From Dehalococcoidia bacterium UBA1123 (lineage in GTDB: Bacteria; Chloroflexota; Dehalococcoidia; Lucifugimonadales; UBA1123), in assembly GCA_002313895.1 (NCBI GenBank), contig DCAW01000025.1:34747-70075 (forward strand): a stretch of DNA of 35,329 nt. The letters run 5' to 3'. The notes beneath the pieces were generated by a model. That model was not told where the DNA came from and ran no database searches. It worked only from the letters and a program-made list of their open reading frames with translations. Numbering within the stretch: position 1 is the first letter of the stretch; the number at the start of each line of letters is the position of its first letter. Of this stretch, positions 25,702 through 33,674 are shown one piece after another. Made by a program: the position numbers and the translations under genes.

Positions 25702-26422
25702 TCTAAGTGCAATGAACAATTACGCTTTTTTGACCGCTCTCATTGTTCTCCTTGCGCTCGCGATCGCTTGCGCTGACCCTGCCGGCGATGCTGTTCAATC
25801 GCCGGTTCTAGCGGTGGTTGAATTGGCAACCCAGCCGCCAATACCGACGGTTCCGCCCATTGCCGTCCCAACGCCCACGCCAACTCAAACCCCAGAACCG
25901 ACAACAACGCCTGCACGCAGTCCGATGACATCACCTACGCCCACGCCGTCAGATGACGCCACCAGAAACAGGGCAACCACCGACTCATGGGTCAAAGTTG
26001 AGTACCAGGGAGTGGACCACGTTATTCCCGGCGAGGAACATGACAGATACAACTCGGCGCCCGCCACGTCCGGCTGGCACTTCGGAGCGCCCGTGGCTCC
26101 GGCCAGATGGGGCATCCACACAATCCCGTTGCCTGATGAGGTGCTGGTGCACAATCTTGAGCATGGCTACGTCAACGTCCATTACAACTGCCCTGATGGG
26201 TGCGACGCGCTTGTGGCCCAACTTTCCGAGGTCGTCGACATCGCGACAGACGTTGGCGCCAAAGTGTTGATGAGTCCATACCCAGACATGGACACCAGAA
26301 TCGCGCTAACGGCCTGGACGGTCATCGACAAATTCGACGACTTTGACGATGTGAGAATAATCGCATTCATAATGGCCCACGAAAGCTCGCCCCTCGCCCC
26401 CGAAGCCAACGTGCCGCGTTAG
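25691..26422 (+). CDS. DUF3105 domain lipoprotein
   Basis: The product has 243 residues from the upstream ATG, or 236 from ATG 25712, which gives a cleaner signal sequence ('MNNYAFLTALIVLLALAIAC') with a lipobox-like 'AIAC'. A Pro/Thr-rich spacer follows to about residue 90, as expected for a surface-tethered lipoprotein. The rest is DUF3105: 'WHFGAPVAPARWGIHTIPLPDEVLVHNLEHGYVNVHYNC' preceded by 'YNSAPATSG'. The 'VHNLEHG' motif with its His and Glu residues is the hallmark and could bind metal. Function is unknown. The start overlaps the Gfo/Idh stop, so the two are likely co-transcribed. Confidence 0.85.
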   Translation: MSNSLSAMNNYAFLTALIVLLALAIACADPAGDAVQSPVLAVVELATQPPIPTVPPIAVPTPTPTQTPEPTTTPARSPMTSPTPTPSDDATRNRATTDSWVKVEYQGVDHVIPGEEHDRYNSAPATSGWHFGAPVAPARWGIHTIPLPDEVLVHNLEHGYVNVHYNCPDGCDALVAQLSEVVDIATDVGAKVLMSPYPDMDTRIALTAWTVIDKFDDFDDVRIIAFIMAHESSPLAPEANVPR

Positions 26423-26550
26423 AGCCTGGATTGATGTTACATTTCGTAGCCTTTTGTTGCATGGAGGAACGAATGGCAAGCCAACAGCGGACTCACTTCT
26501 CAATCGAATTGGTGGAATGGTAAGCTGACCGCCAACCTGATTGAGCTGAG

Positions 26551-27579
26551 GTGAATCCCTTGAAATATAGCTACAACAACTACATAAAAACTATCAGTAT
26601 CCGATTCGAAAATCTTCTGAAAGAAATGGCAGCCGAATATAATTTTGATAATGGCCCTAAATTAGAAATTGCCATCTGCACTGTACTCCGTGACATCCGT
26701 CCATAACGATATGGCGTGTCTCGAGGATTCATCGAGACGGCTGATGGAAACATGGCCCGTGACGACATCATCATCTACGAGCGAAACCGGTTCCCATTAC
26801 TGAGACTTATCAACAAATCAGACTTCTGCAGAAAACAGCAAGTTCCGGTGGAGTCAGTTTACGCATATATTGGGGCAAAGCACTCCTTGACCCTGGAAGG
26901 AGGAGGACCTCAAAGAGGTTCAAACAAGTCGCAGATGTGAAGTCACTGACTAGGGAAGACACAACGATTAGCACTGCTTTCCATCCATATATTACGTTTG
27001 TTAACCTTCGTGCCTCCAGACCGAACTGGCCATCTATTCTAAATCCGATATACGGAGCGATTCACGCGCGCCACGTAAGGACCAAATCGGGTTATCGTCC
27101 GTTCAAGACTGCTAGTACTGTCCAAAAACGGCTGTTCGCCCAGTCAGGGAAGCATGGTGTCGTCAGCCCAGACCTCATCGTTGCAGGGAGCGACATTGTC
27201 TGCCTCCCATGCATTGACGAGAACGACGAAACGACATTTCACTCGCCGTTCTATATCGAAGGCAAATCAAAGCTATGGCCACAAGAGACCCTTGGTCTGG
27301 CATTCGCCATCGGCGTCTGTTCGCTACTTTACGCTCTAGATACAACGATCTTGGCAAAAATGCCATGGCCCAAGATCATAGCCGATGGCACAGGGTTTTC
27401 TTAGGAACAATGACACGGCGTTTTCCACGGGGTGGCCAGTAAATCCATAACCTAGTTTTGATGAATCGGTGTTCGCTCAGCAACTAGAGTCATTGGATCT
27501 CTCCAGCCATAGGATGATGGCGTGGATCAACGCGAAAGGGTCGCTGCGGAGCAGTGAGACACAATACAGCAAAAGGTAG
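26551..27579 (+). pseudogene. DUF6602-like (nuclease-fold?) protein gene, broken by stops and frameshifts
   Basis: Start candidates are GTG 26551 or TTG 26560, the latter 6 nt after GAGGTG. The first frame reads 'YNNYIKTISIRFENLLKEM' and 'LEIAICTVLRDIRP', meets TAA 26704-26706, then continues in frame 'RYGVSRGFIETADGNMARDDIIIYERNRFP' and 'VPVESVYAYIGAKHSL'. This resembles the DUF6602 pattern G-x-G-x-G-F-I...G...D-x-I-I-Y-D...P...E-x-V-x-A-x-I-E-V-K. A frameshift in the purine run near 26896-26906 leads to 'RFKQVADVKSLTRED', which stays open to 27404. A second shift near 27398 leads to 'NNDTAFSTGWPVNP' - TAA 27448 - 'SFDESVFAQQLESLDLSSH', ending at 27579. The codon choice is AT-richer than that of its neighbours. 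The decay is plain; the DUF6602 label is tentative. Confidence 0.5.
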
Positions 27580-27811
27580 CATCAGCCTGTCCAACACCAG
27601 CGAAACTAAGCGCAGCACATTCTGAGAAAATACGTTCGCGCCACGGCCAATGCGACGAGATGCACACAATTATGTTACGCCGAAAATAGCTGACCAAAAA
27701 TCGGAGTTCGGGATTACAGTGTTACAAATGTTCAGCTACAGGTCACGTAGACATTTGATTAGTCAATCGGTTTGTCGCTGGTATTGATTTCGTATTAAAC
27801 CACCCCTGCGA

Positions 27812-27841
27812 TTGCTTCGACGTTCGACCCACTGCTATAGT
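27812..27841 (+). promoter_or_regulatory. Possible promoter for the DEAD-box helicase gene
   Basis: A weak -35 box TTGCTT (27812-27817) and a good -10 box TATAGT (27836-27841) are separated by 18 nt. Transcription would start near 27848, leaving about a 100-nt leader before the CTG at 27948. Long leaders are common for cold-inducible helicase genes, but no conserved element was recognised. Bases 27580-27811 hold nothing else I can support. Confidence 0.3.
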
Positions 27842-27947
27842 GTTTACATAGAAAGACGAACGGATAAGCGGCAGGGACACCTGTCAGGTAGACCAATCAT
27901 CGGGCTGAGAGTGCTGCTTAGCTCAATGGAGTCAAGGAGTACTCTAA

Positions 27948-29354
27948 CTGAATTTCGAAGAACTTAAACTCAACCGTCGTGTGCTGGATGCTGTCAGGGA
28001 CACAGGCTACACGACCCCCACCCCTATACAAGAACAGGCCATCCCTGTAGCGCTCGAAGGGCGCGACCTCATGGGCCTGGCTCAAACCGGCACCGGCAAG
28101 ACTGCCGCATTCATGCTCCCCATTCTCGAACGACTGCTCACTGGCCCTCTTGGTCCCGTGCGCGCGCTCATCGTCGCTCCGACCCGCGAACTTGCACAGC
28201 AGATTTACGAGACTGCTGTCGAGTTTGGAAAGTACACCAAGATCCGCAGTGTCGCCATTTATGGCGGCGTGAACAAGAACCCGCAGGTCAAGAAGCTGAA
28301 TCACGGCGCTGAGATCGTCGTCGCCTGCCCCGGTCGCCTGTTGGACCACGTTAGAGACGGCACCATCGACATCTCAAAGGTCGAGGTTCTGGTGCTGGAC
28401 GAAGCCGACACCATGTGCGACATGGGGTTCCTGCCCGACATCCGCCGCATACTGACATACGTGCGTAACCGAAAACAGACGATGTTCTTCGCTGCCACAA
28501 TGTCCGACGACATTCGATACCTCTCACGGGACATGCTGGATGACCCGGTCGCGGTGCAGATAGGCATGATCGCGCCCGCCGAGACCGTCTCTCATGCCCT
28601 CTATCCGGTGACGGAAGGCCTGAAGAAACAAGCGCTCGTGAAAATCCTGGACACTGTGGCGACCGGACGAGTGATCGTTTTCACACGCACCAAGCACCGC
28701 GCCCGCAGGCTGGCCGGTGACCTGGAGAATTACAAGTATCGCGTGGCGATGTTGCAGGGCAATATGGCCCAGAACAAACGCCAGCAGTCCATCGACGGAT
28801 TCCGCGAGGGCAAGTACGACGTGCTGGTCGCCACCGATGTGGCCTCGCGAGGCATCGACGTTACCGAGGTCTCCCACGTCATAAACTTCGATATGCCCAA
28901 CACGGTTGACGCCTACATTCACCGCATCGGGCGCACCGGACGGGCGGAAAACACTGGCGAAGCGCTGACTCTCACTCTGCATGAAGACGCCGCGTTGGTC
29001 CGCAAGATCGAAGACGTCTTGGGCGGTCGGATCGAAAGGCGACGCATGGAGGATTTCGACTACGGCCACTTTACGCCAGAACTCGAAGCTCCGAGCGGTC
29101 GTTCAAGGTCTCGACGACCGGCTCAGCCACAGCCAGAACGCCAGCTACCGCGCAAAACTCCGGCGCCGCGCTCTCGCTACGGCAGGCACGCCCAGCAAGA
29201 GCCGGAATCGCCGCGCAGTTCAAGACCTGGCGCGCGGCCAGCCGCGAAATCGGCTCAGCCACAACCGGACAACGGGAACAGTCCCAACGGCCCTCGGCGA
29301 CGCCGTCCCCGACAACGAAGGAGTCCTGCTCCAACGACGAACACCGCAGACTAA
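27948..29354 (+). CDS. DEAD-box RNA helicase (RhlE-like), probable CTG start
   Basis: The product has 468 residues. All helicase motifs are in order: Q-motif 'GYTTPTPIQEQAIP', I 'AQTGTGKTAAF', Ia 'PTRELAQQI', Ib 'CPGRLLDH', II 'VLDEADTMCDMGF' (DEAD), III 'FFAATMSD', V 'ATDVASRGIDV' and VI 'YIHRIGRTGR'. The last ~100 residues are a basic, Arg/Pro/Gln-rich disordered tail, typical of RhlE/CsdA-type proteins that remodel rRNA or mRNA. The conserved Phe upstream of the Q-motif ('FEELKLNRRVLDAV') lies before the first GTG (27981), and a TAA at 27945-27947 closes the frame. Only CTG 27948 remains as a start, and AAGGAG (27934-27939) is ideally spaced 8 nt ahead of it. The gene is convergent with the dehalogenase relic. 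Confidence 0.93.
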   Translation: MNFEELKLNRRVLDAVRDTGYTTPTPIQEQAIPVALEGRDLMGLAQTGTGKTAAFMLPILERLLTGPLGPVRALIVAPTRELAQQIYETAVEFGKYTKIRSVAIYGGVNKNPQVKKLNHGAEIVVACPGRLLDHVRDGTIDISKVEVLVLDEADTMCDMGFLPDIRRILTYVRNRKQTMFFAATMSDDIRYLSRDMLDDPVAVQIGMIAPAETVSHALYPVTEGLKKQALVKILDTVATGRVIVFTRTKHRARRLAGDLENYKYRVAMLQGNMAQNKRQQSIDGFREGKYDVLVATDVASRGIDVTEVSHVINFDMPNTVDAYIHRIGRTGRAENTGEALTLTLHEDAALVRKIEDVLGGRIERRRMEDFDYGHFTPELEAPSGRSRSRRPAQPQPERQLPRKTPAPRSRYGRHAQQEPESPRSSRPGARPAAKSAQPQPDNGNSPNGPRRRRPRQRRSPAPTTNTAD

Positions 29355-29364
29355 CAGTCTGTTA

Positions 29365-30665
29365 ATCGTCCTTCGGTGAATCTTCAGATGCCCGTGCCCT
29401 CGCCGCTCGTCGGTTGATGGGCACGGCCTCTTTTGAGGCAGGAGGCGGGTTGTTTTCCGCCAGGTGCAACGGCATCTGACGATCGCGAGGCGGCGGGCGT
29501 TTTCGCCTCAAGTCTCGCTGGTTGGTCTTCTTCGGCGTCACCACCTTGCCATCGCGGATTTCGTGATCCCACCACCACTTCCATGACGTCGCGCGCTTGC
29601 CGAATTCCAATGCGTCGTCCAGCCATATGAGCGCCTTCCTCAGGGGTGGCGCGTTGATGGCGAATCACAACGGAATCCGATGCTCGAACAACCCCTGTTT
29701 GTTGAATGCGCAGACTTTCAGGCACCGTCCACACCGAGAGACAGCAGGGTTGGTGACTCGATATCGAGTGCATGATTCGACGTCGGGCTTCCACATTTCG
29801 TAGCCATTGAACATCACCTTGTCGCCTAAGGATATTGCCCCGGGAGTGCCCTCCCGGGCGCACTTTTTGCACTTGTTGCAAAAGTCCTGAAGGCCAAAGT
29901 CGATGGATTTGTCTACGGCCATCGGCAGGCTCGTGGTTATCGCAGCGGTCTTGAAACGCGGGCCGAGGTACGGGTTCAACACCACCTCGCCGATGCCCCT
30001 GGCTCTCCTAGACCGGCCAGCAGAGTCAGGGGCAGTTGCAACACCTCACACTGTCGGCATTGGAGTGCGCGCGGGCCTCGTAGCCCCAACTCGCGGATGT
30101 ATCCAGCGACGGTGCAAGCGATGGTCGAGCCTTTGAGGTACGCCCTGTAACTCTGGGCGCCGCTAATCCAGTCGTCGCCGCTTGACGCCTAGGGTATCTC
30201 ATAACCCTAGTCTATCAGCATCCCGATGGCGTACTTGTGTCGCGGCTCGGTGGGGTTGCCGTCAAGATCGTGGGAGTGCCAGGCGTATTCTGGGATTTCG
30301 CAGATGCCAACCATATCGGCATCCAAGAACTGAATTAAAGCTTTGATGTGGTTGGTTCGCTCCTGCAAGCTGTCGGGTATGGGCGCCTTGTCCGGGGTGA
30401 CTTCCCCGTCATGAATCGGCAGTTCAGTCGCCTTGGCCTTCGCATGAGCCTTCGATAGCGGATACTTGGCTACGAAACGGGGGAATTCCTGCTTGGGTTT
30501 GGGGCCAAGGTCGCCGAATCGAGCGCGCATGAAGAAGTTGGCCCGCTGCGGGACTCTGGGCACGTCGCGGGTGATCTTCCTTATCGGTTCATCGACGCGC
30601 TTGATCTTCTCCATAGGGTACTTGCCGAGATGCATAGGCTGCTTACTACGCGAGAATATCCCCAT
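29365..30665 (-). pseudogene. Reductive dehalogenase (RdhA)-like gene, heavily decayed
   Basis: From the ATG at 30665 the first frame reads through 'ITRDVPRVPQRANFFMRARFGDLGP' and 'HIKALIQFLDADMVGICEIPEYAW' to 'HKYAIGMLID', then hits TAG at 30207-30209 and again at 30195-30197. Homology goes on as 'ASSGDDWISGAQSYRAYL' and 'GSTIACTVAGYIRELG', then jumps frame near 30083, 30048 and 30008 ('EARAHSNAD', 'VLQLPLTLLAGLGE', 'GEVVLNPYLGPRFKTAAITT'). The Fe-S region follows: 'FCNKCKKCAREGTPGAISLG', 'NGYEMWKPDVESCTRYRVTN' and 'RCGRCLKVCAFNK'. TGA 29665-29667 then stands where a Trp is likely, before 'FAINAPPLRKALIWLDDAL'. No Tat signal or rdhB anchor gene is present. Relatives use cobalamin and two 4Fe-4S clusters; the first cluster's fourth Cys also appears lost. 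Confidence 0.85.
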
Positions 30666-30851
30666 CGTTTCACCTTAGCGATTTCAGATAGCTTGAGTTT
30701 CGAGCTTCGGCCAAAGTTATCAGCATGTGGCTTAAGTCGCAATTGGGTTGTTGACGGTATCCCACGATTGGCAGACAATCAGGACTCTGACCGCAATGTC
30801 GACAATAATGGTGTCTGTTGTATGGATAACCGAACAACGGAGGTTGGCCCA

Positions 30852-32633
30852 ATGAACGATCAAACATCGCGAGTCCCCGAAGGCAGTCATGGACGATACG
30901 CCCACCGACCAATCATATGGGGAACGCAGGGGATGGTCGGCGCTGGCACCCAGTTGACGGCGCAAACGGGGATGCGGGTTCTGTGGCAAGGCGGGAATGC
31001 TGTAGACGCCGCCGTGGCCTCCGCTCTGGCCGCCGGAGTTCTGGAACCCAGCGCTCACTACACCCTGGGCGGCGAAGTGGCGATGCTGTTCTACGACGCG
31101 GATAACAAGGCCGTGCGCTCGGTTGTCGGGCAGGGTTGGGCTCCTCAAGCCGCGACCATCGACCTGTACATGGACCGCTGGGGCGAGATTCCGTCGGGAG
31201 TCCAATCCACAACTGTGCCAGGCGTGATTTCGGCTCTGCTCACGATGCTGACCAACTACGGGACCATGAGCTTTGGGCAGGTCGTTGAGAGCGCGTTGTC
31301 TCTGGCGTCTGACGGCTTCCCCGCTTACCAGCTATTCTCTCGGACCATCGGCACGCCAGAGCGCATGGCGAACTTGAATAAATATCCTGACTCCGCTCGA
31401 ATCTTCCTGCCCAACGGCAAGCCGCCTGAGCTTGGTGCGATATTCCAACAGCAAGACCTGGGGCGCACCCTATCCCTCATGAATCAGGCGGAGACACAAG
31501 CGTTAGGCCAGGGCAAATCTCGCGAGGTCGGAATCCAAGCCGCTCGGGACGTGTTCTACAAGGGCGACGTGGCCCACCGGATGGTTGGAGCTCTCAAAGA
31601 CATTGGCGGATTATACGACATGGACGACTTCGCAGATTACGAGTCCCCGTTAGAGGAGCCAATTTCGGTCAACTACCGGGGCTACGAAATATACACTAAC
31701 CAATCCTGGACTCAGGGCATCACACTGTTGCAAACTCTGAAGATTCTCGAAGGCTACGATCTGGGTTCGATGGGGCATAACAGCGTGAAGGCTGTGCATC
31801 TGCAAGTCGAGGCTTTGAAGCTAGCGATGGCCGACAGAGAGCGATACGTCGGAGACCCAGCCCACGTTGACGTGCCCTTCGACGGACTGCTCTCCAGCGA
31901 ATACGCCGCCCTGCGGCGAGGCCTTCTGGACACCGAATCGGCTCAGGCCGAGTATCCGCCGGGCGACCCTCGAAACATGCGGGCTGTGGATCCAGTTTAT
32001 CGCACTTCTGAGCCATCGCGTGTCGAGGAGTTTGTTGCCGATAACGACGGCACGACCCATCTGGCGACCGTGGACTCTCAGGGCAACATGGTCGCGGCGA
32101 CTCCCAGCAGTTTCGCGGCGCTGGCACAGGGAATGGTTCTGGGAGACACAGGCATCCTCATCAACTGCCGAGGGTGCTACTTCTGGCTAGACTCGGAGAA
32201 TCCCAACGCCCTCGCTCCTCGAAAACGACCTCGAACAACACCCTGCACCTTCCTGGTTCTAAAGGATGGCCGTCCGTTCATGACGCTGGGGACGCCGGGA
32301 GGCGACAGCCAGACCCAGGCCTGTCTACAGGTGTTCACCAACATCGTGGACTTCGGGTTGAACGTCCAGGAGGCTGTTTCGGCACCTCGGTTCTGCGGTT
32401 ACAGCTTCCCTCAGTCGCCGTGGCCTCATCGTGTCGCGCCCAACCGTCTGGCTGTCGAGGGACGGTTCAGCCACAGCATAACCGACGACCTAAGCAACCT
32501 GGGCCATGCCGTTGAGGAGGTCGGGCCGTGGGGCATCATCAACGGTTTCGCTCCGATCATCGTGGACATGGAATCAGGCGTGTATCATGGCGCCGCCGAC
32601 CCACGACGCGAGTCTGTAATGCTGGGTTGGTAA
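30852..32633 (+). CDS. Gamma-glutamyltransferase family protein
   Basis: The product has 593 residues from the ATG at 30852, which has GGAGG (30839-30843) 8 nt upstream; the frame is open further left, but that part overlaps the dehalogenase relic and looks non-coding. The large-subunit part has 'GMVGAGTQLTAQTGMRVLWQGGNAVDAAVASALAAGVLEP' (the 'GGNAVDAAVA' family motif). The autocatalytic cleavage site is 'DNDGTTHLATVDSQGNMVAATPS', in which the second Thr of 'GTTH' would become the N-terminal nucleophile of the small subunit; 'LGTPGGDSQTQACLQVFTNIVDFG' completes the active site. No signal peptide is visible, so it may be cytoplasmic. Members cleave or transfer gamma-glutamyl groups, or act as acylases. 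A 43-nt gap separates it from the bicupin gene. Confidence 0.92.
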   Translation: MNDQTSRVPEGSHGRYAHRPIIWGTQGMVGAGTQLTAQTGMRVLWQGGNAVDAAVASALAAGVLEPSAHYTLGGEVAMLFYDADNKAVRSVVGQGWAPQAATIDLYMDRWGEIPSGVQSTTVPGVISALLTMLTNYGTMSFGQVVESALSLASDGFPAYQLFSRTIGTPERMANLNKYPDSARIFLPNGKPPELGAIFQQQDLGRTLSLMNQAETQALGQGKSREVGIQAARDVFYKGDVAHRMVGALKDIGGLYDMDDFADYESPLEEPISVNYRGYEIYTNQSWTQGITLLQTLKILEGYDLGSMGHNSVKAVHLQVEALKLAMADRERYVGDPAHVDVPFDGLLSSEYAALRRGLLDTESAQAEYPPGDPRNMRAVDPVYRTSEPSRVEEFVADNDGTTHLATVDSQGNMVAATPSSFAALAQGMVLGDTGILINCRGCYFWLDSENPNALAPRKRPRTTPCTFLVLKDGRPFMTLGTPGGDSQTQACLQVFTNIVDFGLNVQEAVSAPRFCGYSFPQSPWPHRVAPNRLAVEGRFSHSITDDLSNLGHAVEEVGPWGIINGFAPIIVDMESGVYHGAADPRRESVMLGW

Positions 32634-32676
32634 GCCCTAAATCTGTAAATCAAAATTCACAAAGGCGAGGTACATA

Positions 32677-33456
32677 ATGGCTGAAGTCAGCACAGAACCC
32701 CTGCACATCAAGACAAGCGAGATCATAGCCGAGAAGGGCGAAGGCCCCTGGTACGAGCCGCTATTCTCCGACGGTCGCAACAACACAGGCTTAATATGCG
32801 ATCTGCCCGGAACGGCCAGTGACCATCACTGGCACCCGGACTTTGACGAGTTCTGGGTGGTCATGAAAGGCAACATCGATTTCGATATCGGAGACTACCC
32901 GACCATCCATGCTAGCAAGGGCGACATCATGAGCGCTCCCGCCGGAAAGCGTCACCAGATGATGACCGTAGGCGACGAATCCTCGGTGAGGCTGCATATC
33001 AGCAAAATCGGCTCCAATCACGACAACAAGAACGACCGAAGCTCCACCATCGAGCCGTTCCCCGATCAGACAGAGCCGCCCAACATGCTGCATAACACTC
33101 TGCCCGGGTTGATTGAGCAGATGGGGGAGCCACAGTGGGTATCCAGCGTCATACAGAACCCGCTGAACACCGCGAACCTGATATACAGCGCGCCGGGAAC
33201 GCCTCATAACGCCCACTGGCATCCAGATTTCGACGAGTGGTGGACGATCCTTCAGGGCGAGCTTACTTGGGACCTGGGCGAGAAACGGCCCATCTATAAC
33301 GTCAAGCAAGGCGACATCATGTTCGTGCCCAGAGGCCTGAAGCACTACATCCTGACCCACGGCGACGAAAACTCCTTCCGCTTCGCCATCACCGACTCCA
33401 AAGGCCTCCACGTGTACCAGGAAGGCGACGAGGACGCGCCACCTCCCAGGGAGTAG
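32677..33456 (+). CDS. Bicupin protein
   Basis: The product has 259 residues with two cupin_2 domains in tandem. The first has 'HHWHPDFDEFWVVMKGNIDF' and 'GDIMSAPAGKRHQM'; the second has 'NAHWHPDFDEWWTILQGELTW' and 'GDIMFVPRGLKHYI'. Each repeats G(x)5HxH(x)3-4E...G and G(x)5PxG(x)2H, so both barrels keep the three His and one Glu metal ligands. Such proteins are often metal-dependent oxygenases, isomerases or decarboxylases; the reaction here is unknown. 'AAGGCGAGG' precedes the ATG at 32677. The gene lies between the gamma-glutamyltransferase and the UGSC selenoprotein genes in the same direction. Confidence 0.88.
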   Translation: MAEVSTEPLHIKTSEIIAEKGEGPWYEPLFSDGRNNTGLICDLPGTASDHHWHPDFDEFWVVMKGNIDFDIGDYPTIHASKGDIMSAPAGKRHQMMTVGDESSVRLHISKIGSNHDNKNDRSSTIEPFPDQTEPPNMLHNTLPGLIEQMGEPQWVSSVIQNPLNTANLIYSAPGTPHNAHWHPDFDEWWTILQGELTWDLGEKRPIYNVKQGDIMFVPRGLKHYILTHGDENSFRFAITDSKGLHVYQEGDEDAPPPRE

Positions 33457-33659
33457 TCGGACTAAATAAGACCTTGCTCTAGATTTCTTTCCGTCGCACC
33501 GCACGGCCCCTGACTTGAGCGGCATCGACATCTCGCAATACATTGATTCGTAGTTTGCTGAGCAGGCGGTCACAGGCAGGTAGATTTTCGGCCCAAGAAC
33601 ACGACTATGGCACTCCAACTGCCCTTGAGGTAGGATTGGGACGATCTGATTACGACCCG

Positions 33660-33667
33660 AAGGAGGG
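33660..33667 (+). promoter_or_regulatory. Ribosome-binding site that fixes the UGSC gene start
   Basis: The purine run AAGGAGGG ends 7 nt before the ATG at 33675. It supports 33675 over the upstream in-frame TTG at 33543, whose intervening peptide is of unlikely composition. Confidence 0.75.
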
Positions 33668-33674
33668 CATCCAA

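Noticed and set aside
26473..26523. A 15-codon frame with an excellent GGAGGAACGA ribosome site before ATG 26473.
   Set aside because: It is too short to support as a gene and has no recognisable sequence; it may be the broken start of a lost gene.
24187..29667. TGA standing at Trp positions in two genes (24187-24189 and 29665-29667) suggested a TGA = Trp genetic code.
   Set aside because: All intact genes, including alaS, use TGG for Trp and end at stops including TGA; the two genes carry other TAG/TAA stops and frameshifts, so they are pseudogenes.
29384..29881. Minus-strand open frame of 165 codons in the dehalogenase region.
   Set aside because: It runs out of frame with the RdhA-like segments (29665-29985 and 29365-29610), which carry the Fe-S motifs.
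30630..30851. N-terminal extension of the gamma-glutamyltransferase from the start at 30630.
   Set aside because: It overlaps the dehalogenase relic, has no family similarity or signal-peptide character, and a well-spaced GGAGG precedes ATG 30852.
33512..33600. Short peptide-like stretch 'DLSGIDISQYIDS' followed by two in-frame TAG codons, before the UGSC gene.
   Set aside because: It could be the C-terminal scrap of a lost gene, but it is too short and interrupted to annotate.
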